From Sporosarcina sp. 6E9 (GTDB lineage Bacteria > Bacillota > Bacilli > Bacillales_A > Planococcaceae): a stretch of DNA of 64,000 nt. The DNA lies in contig NZ_JAGEMN010000001.1 in assembly GCF_017921835.1 (NCBI RefSeq), positions 1,667,874 through 1,731,873 of the forward strand, in the 5' to 3' direction. The notes under the pieces were generated by a model that did no database searches, was not told the origin of the DNA, and was given only the letters and a program-made list of their open reading frames with translations. The translations under genes and the position numbers were made by a program. This document shows, piece by piece, positions 37,247 to 45,824 of the stretch (positions are counted from its first letter, which is position 1; each line of letters begins with the position of its first letter).

Positions 37247-37895
37247 TCAAAAGCACCCCTTCGTCAGACAAAGAAACATATACTGGATTCTCTAAGTCTT
37301 CATCTACTAAATTTAAGAATACATTCTTTTGATCTTCCGTAAGTCGCATAAAATCCCCGATAGATAAAAGAAAGTTTTTATCCATAATCGATATCACTGC
37401 AGAGTTGTCTATTAATTCACTAGGGTACATTTCTCTCAATGTTCTTAACAAGAGAAAATCGTCTTCAGTAAAATCCTCTTCTCTAATGGAGATATTTTTT
37501 TCTCCACGTCTAATTGCCGGCTCGTGAACTTTCCAAGCATCTAACTCGTGAGTTAAATCTGAAAGTTCGTCTTCATTAAGAATTTTAACAAGAAATCCTG
37601 ACAACTTTGCACGTTCTTCATTTATAGAATCGATTAATTCAATCTCTATAGACTCTACAGCAGGAAAAAAAGCAGGACCATGATAAATATAATCTCCGTA
37701 TACGTTACTGAAGACAGGACCATTTGGATAGGCTCTTAGGTAATTGAAATCAGCGTCTTCGCCATCCATCTTGGAGAATGCTTCATAGAAAAATAAAAAC
37801 TTTTGTAACTTTAGATTCTGCGTAAAATCTTTTGGTTGATTAGTTGACAACCAACTTGATAATTGTAGTTTATGTGCATTACTGTTAAGGATCAT
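37239..37895 (-). CDS. Panacea (DUF4065/SocA-like) antitoxin-domain protein
   Basis: 218 residues. The N-terminal part carries the Panacea pattern: LKLQKFLFFYEAF, then LRAYPNGPVFSNVYGDYIYHG, then LTHELDAWKVHEPAIRRG near residue 120. Panacea domains act as antitoxins that neutralise many unrelated toxins by direct binding. A promoter-like TTGCAA-16 bp-TAGTAT (37917-37944, minus strand) precedes the gene, so the pair can be expressed in the lysogen. The extra C-terminal part (about 130-218) is unrecognised. Confidence 0.7.
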   Translation of the reverse strand: MILNSNAHKLQLSSWLSTNQPKDFTQNLKLQKFLFFYEAFSKMDGEDADFNYLRAYPNGPVFSNVYGDYIYHGPAFFPAVESIEIELIDSINEERAKLSGFLVKILNEDELSDLTHELDAWKVHEPAIRRGEKNISIREEDFTEDDFLLLRTLREMYPSELIDNSAVISIMDKNFLLSIGDFMRLTEDQKNVFLNLVDEDLENPVYVSLSDEGVLLID

Positions 37896-37987
37896 AGTAA
37901 TTCCCCCTTATAATTAATACTAACTTAGGGATGGATTTTTGCAAGGCTTATTCCTTTTCCCCTTTTTAATTTTCAGAAATATAAAAA

Positions 37988-38020
37988 AGGCGACCGCTCA
38001 ATTAAGAGTAGTCGCCTCTT
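37988..38020. terminator. Terminator after the endolysin, copy B
   Basis: Stem AAGGCGACCGCTC / GAGTAGTCGCCTCTT, loop AATTAA. It shares most bases with copy A at 36773-36816. Confidence 0.88.
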
Positions 38021-38026
38021 TACATC

Positions 38027-38965
38027 TTATTTAATTACCGCACCGGTACCAGGTCCAACGTAGATGTTGCGTTTACCACGCCCTGTATTAATCGTCACAA
38101 CGTTCGGGTAAGGTCTACCCAGTATGTCATAGGTTAAGCCACCAAATGCGCTAGGCGTTAATGACCAGTCGCTGTTAGCCGCTACAGGTTGCACATTAAG
38201 TTTGTACGTGCGCCATGTTTTAGCCGACTTTGGTAAATGGACCGTATTCTTTTTTGCTTGCGGTTTAGGTGCTGGCTTAGGCGAAGGTTTACTTGTCGTT
38301 TTACCTAAGTTTATTTTTTGCCCAATCTGCAATTGAGTTGGTTCAACACCCGGATTCGCTTTATTTAGATCATCAACAGTTAATTTTAAACCTTTAGCAA
38401 TACTCCAGAACGTATCACCCTGCTGAATCGTGTATTGATTCGGTAATGCTGAAGCTTTTATTACAGTTCCCTTTTCGGAAAGAACTTTTCTAAAATCAAA
38501 TACAGGACATGGTTTCCATTCATAACCGCTGAATTCATTATGTCCTTTCACGTATTTCAAATGAGTGTATTCTTTTTTCAGCGCATTCACTAGGTTGCGC
38601 AAACTTACCTTTTGTTCTTCTGTTGGTTCTTCATATCGAAAATCTCCTGTCAGACAGATCCCCACACAATAATTATTGTGGTTTCCGACGTGGTAAGTTC
38701 TCAATTCGATGTTGTTACAAAACTTGATTGTGCCATCTGGCTCGATGACGTAGTTGTAACCGATGCTTGGCCACCCATGAGTATCAACATGATATCGAGA
38801 ATAACTCTCTGCATTTGAGCCCGCTAATCCTCTACGCGTTAGACTATGGTGGATTGCGATTGTAGTTTTACCTTTTAATGATAAAACTGGAAACTTTCTA
38901 GTCGGATGTCTTTTAACTCTGCTTCTAAAATCCACAAATTTAGGTATGTTTAATAAACCTGCCAT
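38027..38965 (-). CDS. Endolysin: N-acetylmuramoyl-L-alanine amidase with LysM
   Basis: 312 residues. An Amidase_2 domain (about 28-165) has candidate zinc ligands in TIAIHHS, a later His in GHNEFSGYEWKPCP, and a Cys in the same stretch. A LysM motif (about 177-222; YTIQQGDTFWSIAKGLKLTVDDLNKANPGV) binds wall glycan. A Pro/Lys-rich linker and a C-terminal domain (about 245-312) probably also bind the wall. No signal peptide, so release depends on the holin gene directly upstream. Confidence 0.93.
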   Translation of the reverse strand: MAGLLNIPKFVDFRSRVKRHPTRKFPVLSLKGKTTIAIHHSLTRRGLAGSNAESYSRYHVDTHGWPSIGYNYVIEPDGTIKFCNNIELRTYHVGNHNNYCVGICLTGDFRYEEPTEEQKVSLRNLVNALKKEYTHLKYVKGHNEFSGYEWKPCPVFDFRKVLSEKGTVIKASALPNQYTIQQGDTFWSIAKGLKLTVDDLNKANPGVEPTQLQIGQKINLGKTTSKPSPKPAPKPQAKKNTVHLPKSAKTWRTYKLNVQPVAANSDWSLTPSAFGGLTYDILGRPYPNVVTINTGRGKRNIYVGPGTGAVIK

Positions 38966-39007
38966 TTATATCAATCTCCTTTTTTAGTATAAAAAAAGAA
39001 CGACGAT

Positions 39008-39466
39008 TTACTCGTCACCCTTTTCTTTCAACTGTTCATTTACTTTGCTGCCAGTCAATTCCTCACGTACTTCTTCACCGAAAGTTTGACTGTCACTTTC
39101 AATATTTCGAAGTTTTTCGGCCAGTCCTGCCGGAACCAATACATCTAATTCAGCCATGTTTTCAATTATCGACAATCCTTCGTTGGCCAAGTAAAACAAC
39201 ACTGTCGCCAACGTCAAAATTCCATCTAAATTGAGTACCTGATCCACAACATTTGCAAGAATAATCATGACTAGCACTAGCATTTTTCTAGCATAACCGA
39301 ATAGGCTTTTCCGACTCCACAAGTTTTTATTCTTAAAAGCTTTAAACACCCCAGTTATAATATCCAACGCCATCAGCAATAAAAGTAAATGTAAAAACTT
39401 AACTCCCCCAAATAGATACATATGCACAATCTCCAATTGTTCCAAATTAACAACTCCCAATAACAT
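39008..39466 (-). CDS. Phage holin (TcdE/phi-LC3-like family)
   Basis: 152 residues with three to four hydrophobic segments and a charged C-terminus. The pattern LLLLLMALDIITGVFKAFKNKNLWSRKSLFGYARK is typical of the holin_4 family. It forms the membrane lesion that lets the endolysin out and times lysis. ATG follows GAGGAGTG by seven bases; the endolysin gene is 42 bp downstream. Confidence 0.92.
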   Translation of the reverse strand: MLLGVVNLEQLEIVHMYLFGGVKFLHLLLLLMALDIITGVFKAFKNKNLWSRKSLFGYARKMLVLVMIILANVVDQVLNLDGILTLATVLFYLANEGLSIIENMAELDVLVPAGLAEKLRNIESDSQTFGEEVREELTGSKVNEQLKEKGDE

Positions 39467-39494
39467 AGATTTTCACTCCTCTATTTTTTTTCAT

Positions 39495-39523
39495 CAAAAA
39501 AGAACGCCCGGTAAGGACGTTCT
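39495..39523 (-). terminator. Terminator upstream of the holin
   Basis: Stem AGAACG-CC / GG-CGTTCT followed by TTTTTT on the minus strand. It may partly separate structural from lysis genes. Confidence 0.65.
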
Positions 39524-39596
39524 CATGTGTATTTGATATAAGAAAAAGCACCTCGATTGAGATACTTTAAATTTGTTGCATTTTTAATATTAGTTC

Positions 39597-39752
39597 TTAT
39601 CGATTTTCTCTTACCAACTTATAATACTTCAAGTAAACTCTTTCAATTTCTTCTTCAGTAATTTGATAACTTGCGCTTGCCAACTTGCTAAAGTGTAAAT
39701 TAACTAACTCCATAGCAACATCATAACTATTTCTTCCTGTTTGTTTTTCCAT
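39597..39752 (-). CDS. Small hypothetical phage protein
   Basis: 51 residues from ATG 39752 (MEKQTGRNSYDVAMELV), which follows GGGAGGGG. A longer frame to 39812 would run through that site. Mostly helical; no family recognised. Located between the small gene at 39805 and the holin. Confidence 0.65.
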   Translation of the reverse strand: MEKQTGRNSYDVAMELVNLHFSKLASASYQITEEEIERVYLKYYKLVRENR

Positions 39753-39804
39753 TACAATCCCCTCCCTTTCATCATCATTCGACAATTGGAAGGGAAGTCC
39801 TCTT

Positions 39805-39978
39805 TTATTCACTTACATTTTCAAACATGACAATGTCATAAGGATCAATTGTCTTTGGACCTGTAGTGGTTTCCACAGTTAATCCCCCGTTACCATTCTG
39901 TAATTCATTCATGACTTTCTGTGGGTCACCTTCCAGGATATGCACGTCCTTGTTTAGCAATGTAATTTTTGTTTTCAA
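39805..39978 (-). CDS. Small hypothetical phage protein
   Basis: 57 residues from TTG 39978 (LKTKITLLNKDVHILEG...) with GGGGG seven to eight bases upstream. Predicted beta-rich, no membrane segment. Its place just before the holin is common for small tail-associated or lysis-regulating proteins, but the function is not known. Confidence 0.6.
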   Translation of the reverse strand: MKTKITLLNKDVHILEGDPQKVMNELQNGNGGLTVETTTGPKTIDPYDIVMFENVSE

Positions 39979-40068
39979 TTAAATTCCCCCTTTCCCCGTC
40001 GTTATTCGACAAAAGAAAAAGGGAATCCTTCTTTTAATTTTAATATTTTCTTAGTCAACATTATGTTC

Positions 40069-41436
40069 CTACTGCGCAATTGATTTGTTTAAACAAACAT
40101 CTTTTTCTTTAATAAGTACTGGTTTTCTGAAAACTAAAGCGAATAGTAATATCATTTCAACTCCATAAAAGTTTTTCATTCCACCAACGAGCATAAACAA
40201 CAAAATTACCAGTACTAACCATGAACGATTTACTATGACTGTTCTCGTAAAACCCTTCAACATGATAACAAACCACAGAATCGTCCCTATTATTCCAACA
40301 TTAACTAATAAACTTGGGATAAAGCCATTGATGCTTGTCGTTCCGAAACCTACCCCGATTAGCGGATTGTGTTGGAATAGGTCTAATCCATTTTCTAGGG
40401 TAAGCATTCTCACACCGTCAGAACTCCCAATATCTTCACCTTTAATGGCTGCCTGAATTCTTAAAGTATAATACTGGAACATCAGTGGGTTTCTTTGTCC
40501 GAATACGAGCAACCCGATGAGTCCGAAAAATATTAAGGTTCCTACTTTAATGACGATATACTTTCCTTTGCTAAACAGATACATTATAGACATAACCAGG
40601 AATATCCCAATGCCAGCAAATGAGCCACAAAAAAATATAACATACCCAAACAATACGAAATACATAAACCTCTGTCGCTCTGTAAATAATTTATCAGTAA
40701 ATAATATCAATATCGCAGGAATGAACGATTGAGCGTAGTGACCCGGTTCTAAGGTTAGCCCTTGGAGAACTGGAGAACTGCCTCTTTCGACCAACCAAGT
40801 TAATTGGCTATTGCCCACTCCAAAAATCTGTCCTGCAATATCTATGAAGATATTTGAATTGAATAGTTTTGTTATCTGTTCAAATATCCCCATAAAAGCG
40901 AATACCGCAGCTATTTTCACGATAAATCTTTTTATTTCATTAGACCTAGCAACATCCCTAATTACATATTTATCTATAATATAGTAAACAGCAATAAATA
41001 GAATTATACGAAATACCCTAATAACATGAGATATATTCAAAGTAGCTTCTGTCATACCAATTCTTCCGTAAAAATAATCATCCCAACTACTACCCATAGG
41101 GATAACCATCGGTGCACTCCCATTAACTAGAGCAAGGAATCCAGTGAAAATGACTATCGCAAAAATCAATAAATACATTATTGTCGGGATTCTAAACTCT
41201 AGCCGTATTTTAATAAAGCTAATTAAGATCGCTAACACAAGCAAAACTTCTGAATACGCCAACTCGAATGATCCTACTTTTAAAAAATAGCCCATATTAA
41301 TATACACTGAAAAAACTACTAAAATCTTTATTACAAACAACAAATAATCTTTTTTTCTTAGTAACCCATACCCCAGAATAATCAATAAAATAAAGCTTCC
41401 TAATGTCAACAAATTAACCCACCACCATTTATCCAA
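40069..41436 (-). CDS. Wzy/O-antigen-ligase-like polysaccharide polymerase (phage cargo)
   Basis: 455 residues, about 11-12 membrane helices, with a large loop around 105-135. LTLEPGHYAQSF and FQHNPLIGVGFGTTSINGF resemble conserved stretches of Wzy polymerases and O-antigen ligases, which join polysaccharide repeats at the outer membrane face. Such a gene is not part of a siphophage structural set; it lies between the tail fibre and the lysis genes. TTG 41436 lacks an obvious ribosome-binding site; a TTG about nine codons in follows GGTGGTGG. Likely alters the host surface of lysogens. Confidence 0.8.
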   Translation of the reverse strand: MDKWWWVNLLTLGSFILLIILGYGLLRKKDYLLFVIKILVVFSVYINMGYFLKVGSFELAYSEVLLVLAILISFIKIRLEFRIPTIMYLLIFAIVIFTGFLALVNGSAPMVIPMGSSWDDYFYGRIGMTEATLNISHVIRVFRIILFIAVYYIIDKYVIRDVARSNEIKRFIVKIAAVFAFMGIFEQITKLFNSNIFIDIAGQIFGVGNSQLTWLVERGSSPVLQGLTLEPGHYAQSFIPAILILFTDKLFTERQRFMYFVLFGYVIFFCGSFAGIGIFLVMSIMYLFSKGKYIVIKVGTLIFFGLIGLLVFGQRNPLMFQYYTLRIQAAIKGEDIGSSDGVRMLTLENGLDLFQHNPLIGVGFGTTSINGFIPSLLVNVGIIGTILWFVIMLKGFTRTVIVNRSWLVLVILLFMLVGGMKNFYGVEMILLFALVFRKPVLIKEKDVCLNKSIAQ

Positions 41437-41494
41437 TACTTATACAGTGGCGGATTTTTCCAATATTGTCAACTTTATTTTCCCCCAATATCAC

Positions 41495-43450
41495 TTAATA
41501 ATTAAACTTCCTATCGCTACCGACACCAATTCGAGTGATGTTAACAGTCCGAGTAGCTTTGTTAATGGTGAAGATATCGAAGGCATTTTCCGTGTTTGTC
41601 CCTAACGTTTTTTGAGGGGCTAGAGCGTCTTTGTTTAAGCTGTCATTTATGGTAACTACCGCTTTGAACGTGAAGTTAGACGATAACGTAATGTACTGAT
41701 CTCTGTGATAGTGACCTGCTATCCAACAAATAGCGTCTCCACCTTTACCTGTATAATCTACAGATACATTAACCTCGAAATCAGTACCTACTTGACCGCT
41801 ACCAGTGTAAGTAGTTTTATCGTTATACGCTTGTAACATACTCATGGCTATACTATCATTCTTGATTAACCCTTGATTTATTGGAATATGTGAGCATACA
41901 ACAACGCCCCATTCATCTGTAGGCGTGTTTAATGCAACGTTTCCAAACCATTCCAATTGTTCTTGTCGAAATGCCCAAGTGTCCATACCTCTATATACAA
42001 GCGTTCCGTCTTCATTTCTGATATACGGCACGTCTAATGAGTTAAGGCTGATGTAACGAACTTTGCTAACCTCGTCATCAGCGTACAGGAATTGTCCTGT
42101 TTTCCCTGCCTTGAATTTCGAGTCTGTTGTGATGTAACGAAAAACTTCGCTATACATTTCATTTCCAAATACCGTTTTATCGTAGTTATTAGTTATCGAA
42201 TTATCATCATGATTTCCAATTGTCATAATGCACTTATTCTCAACAGCCTTAAAAAGACTTCGCACTTCTCTTAATTCTTTGATTGTCTGTTCTTTTGTTA
42301 CGCCTGCCGCACCGCCTACATGGTCACCGCCGTTAAAGAAATAAGGTACGTCACACTCTGTCAACACTTTTTCCATTATAACACCGCTCTTTTTGGCGTT
42401 TTCAATAACGTGCATATCAGTGACGAAACCAAAACTAGTACCATCTATACCTGCATTTGCTTGATGAGTTTTTATTACCTCAATCTTTTCTTTCACATGG
42501 TTTTGCCAATAACTAGGTATCCGGGAAACTTCACCATTCGATGGGTCTGTTATGGTTGTACCCTCCAAAGCTGTTACTCTTTCATCAATCACCTTCAGCG
42601 AATTTTCTTTCAGCTTTATTACTGAAAGCCCTTGAATTAAAGGATGATAAGATGTAATTGTTCTTTTGTCTTTATGTTGGATTACAATGCGAACTTTTCG
42701 GTCATTCATTTTCGATATAGTTGTTGTAGCCGTGAACCATGGAGAATAAGAACCTGTAAAAACTCCGCTAATTGTGTAGTATGCTAACTGGAAATCGAAA
42801 TTCGTCCCATCAGTGAAAGCAAATTCAACTTCCTTATCAAGCGTTACAAAGTTTTTGGTTACAGCACCCGTCTTGATATTTTCGTTAACGTTACCCGACT
42901 GAATCAACCCAACCGTCCAGTCCAAACTTAACTTTTCAACGCCGATAAGTTCTGACATCTTACTGTCTAGTTTTTTTAAACTAACCGCACTTTCCGTTAT
43001 GTTTACGGGAATAACAGCGTTTTCTCCAACTACTGCAACACTACCGCCTGATATGGACTCTTTAATATCTTGTCCCATATTAGCCATAGACCAAACAGTG
43101 TCATAGGTTGCTTTATTTTCTAAGCCACTAACTACATCTGCTTGATTCGCCTTTTCCCCCAAGTGTTGACTAACTTCTGTGTAGTTTTGATCTATTTTCT
43201 GGTCGGTTTTAGCTAAACGATCCTTCAAAAGCGGTTCGCCGTCACGAGCATCAACCACCTCAGACGGTTGCGGATTTTCATGAATTAAAGTATCCACACG
43301 GTCCATTTGTTCAATCGAGCGCTGTTTCGCATCTTCTGCTGTTTCTCCTGTAACTTCCATACTTTTCGCAATAGATTCCCGAACATCTTTACCGTAAATC
43401 TCATTTCTTACTTTGTTTGCTAACTCTTTTATACGTTGTGGTATTGACAC
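41495..43450 (-). CDS. Tail fibre with a calcineurin-like metallophosphoesterase domain
   Basis: 651 residues. The N-terminal 130 residues (IPQRIKELANKVRNEIYGKDV, a coiled-coil run) attach to the tail as in other Bacillales phages, and a beta-rich stretch follows. From about 340 lies a metallophosphoesterase: TDMH (Asp345, His347), GGDH (Asp376), GNHD (Asn413, His414), CSHIP, and GHYHRD. All ligand groups are present, so it is probably active on a surface phosphodiester such as teichoic acid. I choose GTG 43450, nine bases after AAGGAG, over TTG 43459. Confidence 0.85.
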   Translation of the reverse strand: MSIPQRIKELANKVRNEIYGKDVRESIAKSMEVTGETAEDAKQRSIEQMDRVDTLIHENPQPSEVVDARDGEPLLKDRLAKTDQKIDQNYTEVSQHLGEKANQADVVSGLENKATYDTVWSMANMGQDIKESISGGSVAVVGENAVIPVNITESAVSLKKLDSKMSELIGVEKLSLDWTVGLIQSGNVNENIKTGAVTKNFVTLDKEVEFAFTDGTNFDFQLAYYTISGVFTGSYSPWFTATTTISKMNDRKVRIVIQHKDKRTITSYHPLIQGLSVIKLKENSLKVIDERVTALEGTTITDPSNGEVSRIPSYWQNHVKEKIEVIKTHQANAGIDGTSFGFVTDMHVIENAKKSGVIMEKVLTECDVPYFFNGGDHVGGAAGVTKEQTIKELREVRSLFKAVENKCIMTIGNHDDNSITNNYDKTVFGNEMYSEVFRYITTDSKFKAGKTGQFLYADDEVSKVRYISLNSLDVPYIRNEDGTLVYRGMDTWAFRQEQLEWFGNVALNTPTDEWGVVVCSHIPINQGLIKNDSIAMSMLQAYNDKTTYTGSGQVGTDFEVNVSVDYTGKGGDAICWIAGHYHRDQYITLSSNFTFKAVVTINDSLNKDALAPQKTLGTNTENAFDIFTINKATRTVNITRIGVGSDRKFNY

Positions 43451-43547
43451 GAGCCTCAACTCCTTCTGTTTTCGTTCTTATTTCCTCTGCTTTTTGACTG
43501 AGTAATTCAGCTAGTTCAATTAACCTTTCTGCTGCAGTTTTGGGCAT
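43401..43547 (-). CDS. Very small phage protein overlapping the tail fibre start
   Basis: 48 residues from ATG 43547 (MPKTAAERLIELAELLSQKA), with AGGAGGTC seven bases upstream. It overlaps the tail-fibre 5' end by 50 bp in another frame. Amphipathic helical N-terminus. The ribosome-binding site is better than that of many neighbours, so I believe it is translated; it might also be a translational-coupling leader. Confidence 0.5.
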   Translation of the reverse strand: MPKTAAERLIELAELLSQKAEEIRTKTEGVEARVNTTTYKRVSKQSKK

Positions 43548-43560
43548 AAAAAAAGACCTC

Positions 43561-45108
43561 CTAATTACCTAATAAGGTTTGGACATCTTGATATAGTTGG
43601 TCTAAGTCAATTGACTGCGTGACCGTTAATCTATTTAATTTTTGCTTATCTTTCGCACTCATCAATCCAGCTAATATTTCTGTTGCTTCAGAGTAATTTA
43701 GCAAACCATCTAACTTTACTTTATCAGCAGAAGCCATTAAGCCGTCTTGTGTGTTTGTGGCAACGTCATAGATAGGTATACTATCTAAAGCATCATTAAG
43801 ATTGTTAATCGCTGTTTCTAGGGCGCTGATTGCTCCTGATAGTTCTTCTATATCTGCATCAACAATTATATTTTTTACGTTTCCGATTTCTGTGTTTACG
43901 TTATTGATCTGTTCGAGTAAACCACCTATTTTTGATGACTGGTTATTTACAATGCTTTCTAACTCCACAACTTTTCTAGCTGATTTATTCGCATCTGCTT
44001 GATATTCGTCTAACGTTTTAAACTTATCACCGATTTTCAAACTAGCATCTTGTGGGCTGTTAATGTTGGTTGTTTTCCCGATTATTCGTAGCCTTTCATC
44101 AATTCCCATGATTGGATTGATAACTGGATGACTATTTCCTACTTCGAAATTATCAATGTCCAATCCGATTAACGATAAATCGACTGCTGATATTTCATAT
44201 TGCGTATGTGCTACCTTCTGATTTGCTAACCAGTTTTGCCCCGTAGACAATAGTCTATTAGGTAACGTTATGTCATCCCAAGTCACCGATCCACCTTGTA
44301 TGCCAAATTCAGCTATTAAAGAATGATTATCAAGGTAAGGCAAACCATTGTTCACTTCTTCAATAGTTAATCTTGCTTGTGATGCATCAGTTTCTTCCTC
44401 ATCCTCTGATTCTATTCGTGTACCTAATGGAGTTAAACGTGTGATGATATCTGTTGGGTCTACACTTCTGCTAACACTTCTAAGGTTTTTAGCTATTTTA
44501 ATAGGTGTTTGCTTATCTTCTCCGACACGTTCTAAAACATCTAAATAACGGATTCCGTTAGCTTTTCGTATTCGTAACTCGCCACCAACACGATCAAGTA
44601 TTTTATCCTTTATTTCTTCAAACGTGCTAGATTCTGCTGACAAATAAACATATAGATTATCTGTGCTTGTGGTAACTTCCATAATGCCAGGATGAAACTT
44701 TTTATAATCTTCAACTTGCGAATTGTGGTAGTTTAATAGTTCGATAAATAATTCTTCTGGTCTACCTCTAAATTCCAAGTGTTTTTGTTGTGAGTCGTGT
44801 AAGTAACCTAATACACCCTCGCACTCGTAATCGTATGAGTGTAAGCCATCGTCATCCATATCACTGTTAGGATTAAGCACACGACCCTCAAATTCATTCT
44901 TGCCTGTCTTTGTATTGAATACATTTACAAGCGTCTTAAACGGCTTTAATTTACCGTGTGCGGGGTTATTTAGATAGAATGACATACTGAAATAATCAAT
45001 CTTATTAACTTCTTTCTTAATCGTTCCAGTTACCAGTTTCAAGTCGTCTGCATGTGGACTATGGATAACCGTCTCTATACCATCGTTAATAATCGTAACT
45101 CTATACAC
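43561..45108 (-). CDS. Tail-associated lysin/tail-tip protein (prophage tail, Tal-like)
   Basis: 515 residues. The N-terminal 370 residues match the Prophage_tail fold of siphophage baseplate hub proteins (MYRVTIINDG, FEGRVLNP, YECEGVLGYLHDSQQ, DIITRLTPLG). The remaining part is a coiled coil ending in a short Asp/Leu region. There is no endopeptidase domain, so this version is a hub without lytic module. It overlaps the Dit gene by one base (stop and start shared). Confidence 0.88.
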   Translation of the reverse strand: MYRVTIINDGIETVIHSPHADDLKLVTGTIKKEVNKIDYFSMSFYLNNPAHGKLKPFKTLVNVFNTKTGKNEFEGRVLNPNSDMDDDGLHSYDYECEGVLGYLHDSQQKHLEFRGRPEELFIELLNYHNSQVEDYKKFHPGIMEVTTSTDNLYVYLSAESSTFEEIKDKILDRVGGELRIRKANGIRYLDVLERVGEDKQTPIKIAKNLRSVSRSVDPTDIITRLTPLGTRIESEDEEETDASQARLTIEEVNNGLPYLDNHSLIAEFGIQGGSVTWDDITLPNRLLSTGQNWLANQKVAHTQYEISAVDLSLIGLDIDNFEVGNSHPVINPIMGIDERLRIIGKTTNINSPQDASLKIGDKFKTLDEYQADANKSARKVVELESIVNNQSSKIGGLLEQINNVNTEIGNVKNIIVDADIEELSGAISALETAINNLNDALDSIPIYDVATNTQDGLMASADKVKLDGLLNYSEATEILAGLMSAKDKQKLNRLTVTQSIDLDQLYQDVQTLLGN

Positions 45109-45824
45109 TAGATCAACTCCTTAAAAAATTTAAAGGAGATTGTACCGTTACCCGTTATAACTAAATCATTTTCGCCTGTATTTAATTTAAAATCTTCGCT
45201 CTTACTCGTTCCGTTTGGCACGTTGTAAGTAACGCTGCCTTTTTTTATCTGCATTGCAGAACTAGCCTTGATTTCTGGCGTTACGCTTGGCGCACCACCA
45301 TTAAACAAGGTTATATTAAGTGACCCGTCAACTGTGAACTCGACAGATTGCGCCATATCCAGCTCAAAGTTAAAATCATCCCATATGTCGTGACCTTCTT
45401 GTAATTCGGAGATCATAAAGGGATAAGCTGTAAACCCTATTGTTAGTGTTCCATGATTCCAAAGTTCAGCAAAACTTAACCCGCCCTCTACTTCTGCAAG
45501 ATAGTAATAACCTGGGATGGAGTCATCATATAACTTTTGCTTTCCGTTGCTGTTCATTAACCAATTCGAGATTGAAGTTTCTAGCACATTAATTCGTTCA
45601 GTCGTGTTTACAGTGTTCCTGTTTAACACGTTGAATGTATATGTTAATGGTCTTGGTGTGTAAGTTTGTTCACCGTATATTCCGGAAAAGTCATACTCGA
45701 CATTTGAAAAGGGGACTTTTACCTTGATTTTTTCTTTATCAGGGTAGCCGATATTCTTTTCCGATACAGTCACACCAAAATCACGATATGAATGTTTTCC
45801 GTTAAATTCTATACCATACATCAA
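45108..45824 (-). CDS. Distal tail protein (Dit)
   Basis: 238 residues. The N-terminal GIEFNGKHSYRDFGV, then EYDFSGIYGEQTYTPRPLTYTFNV, is typical of siphophage Dit, which forms the hexameric hub at the tail end. A C-terminal beta-rich domain follows. ATGA overlap with the tape-measure stop. Confidence 0.9.
   Translation of the reverse strand: MMYGIEFNGKHSYRDFGVTVSEKNIGYPDKEKIKVKVPFSNVEYDFSGIYGEQTYTPRPLTYTFNVLNRNTVNTTERINVLETSISNWLMNSNGKQKLYDDSIPGYYYLAEVEGGLSFAELWNHGTLTIGFTAYPFMISELQEGHDIWDDFNFELDMAQSVEFTVDGSLNITLFNGGAPSVTPEIKASSAMQIKKGSVTYNVPNGTSKSEDFKLNTGENDLVITGNGTISFKFFKELI

Noticed and set aside
41440-41472. Possible promoter TTGACA/TATAAG before the Wzy-like gene
   Set aside because: Spacing is 21 bp, too long for a sigma-A promoter, so not listed as a feature.
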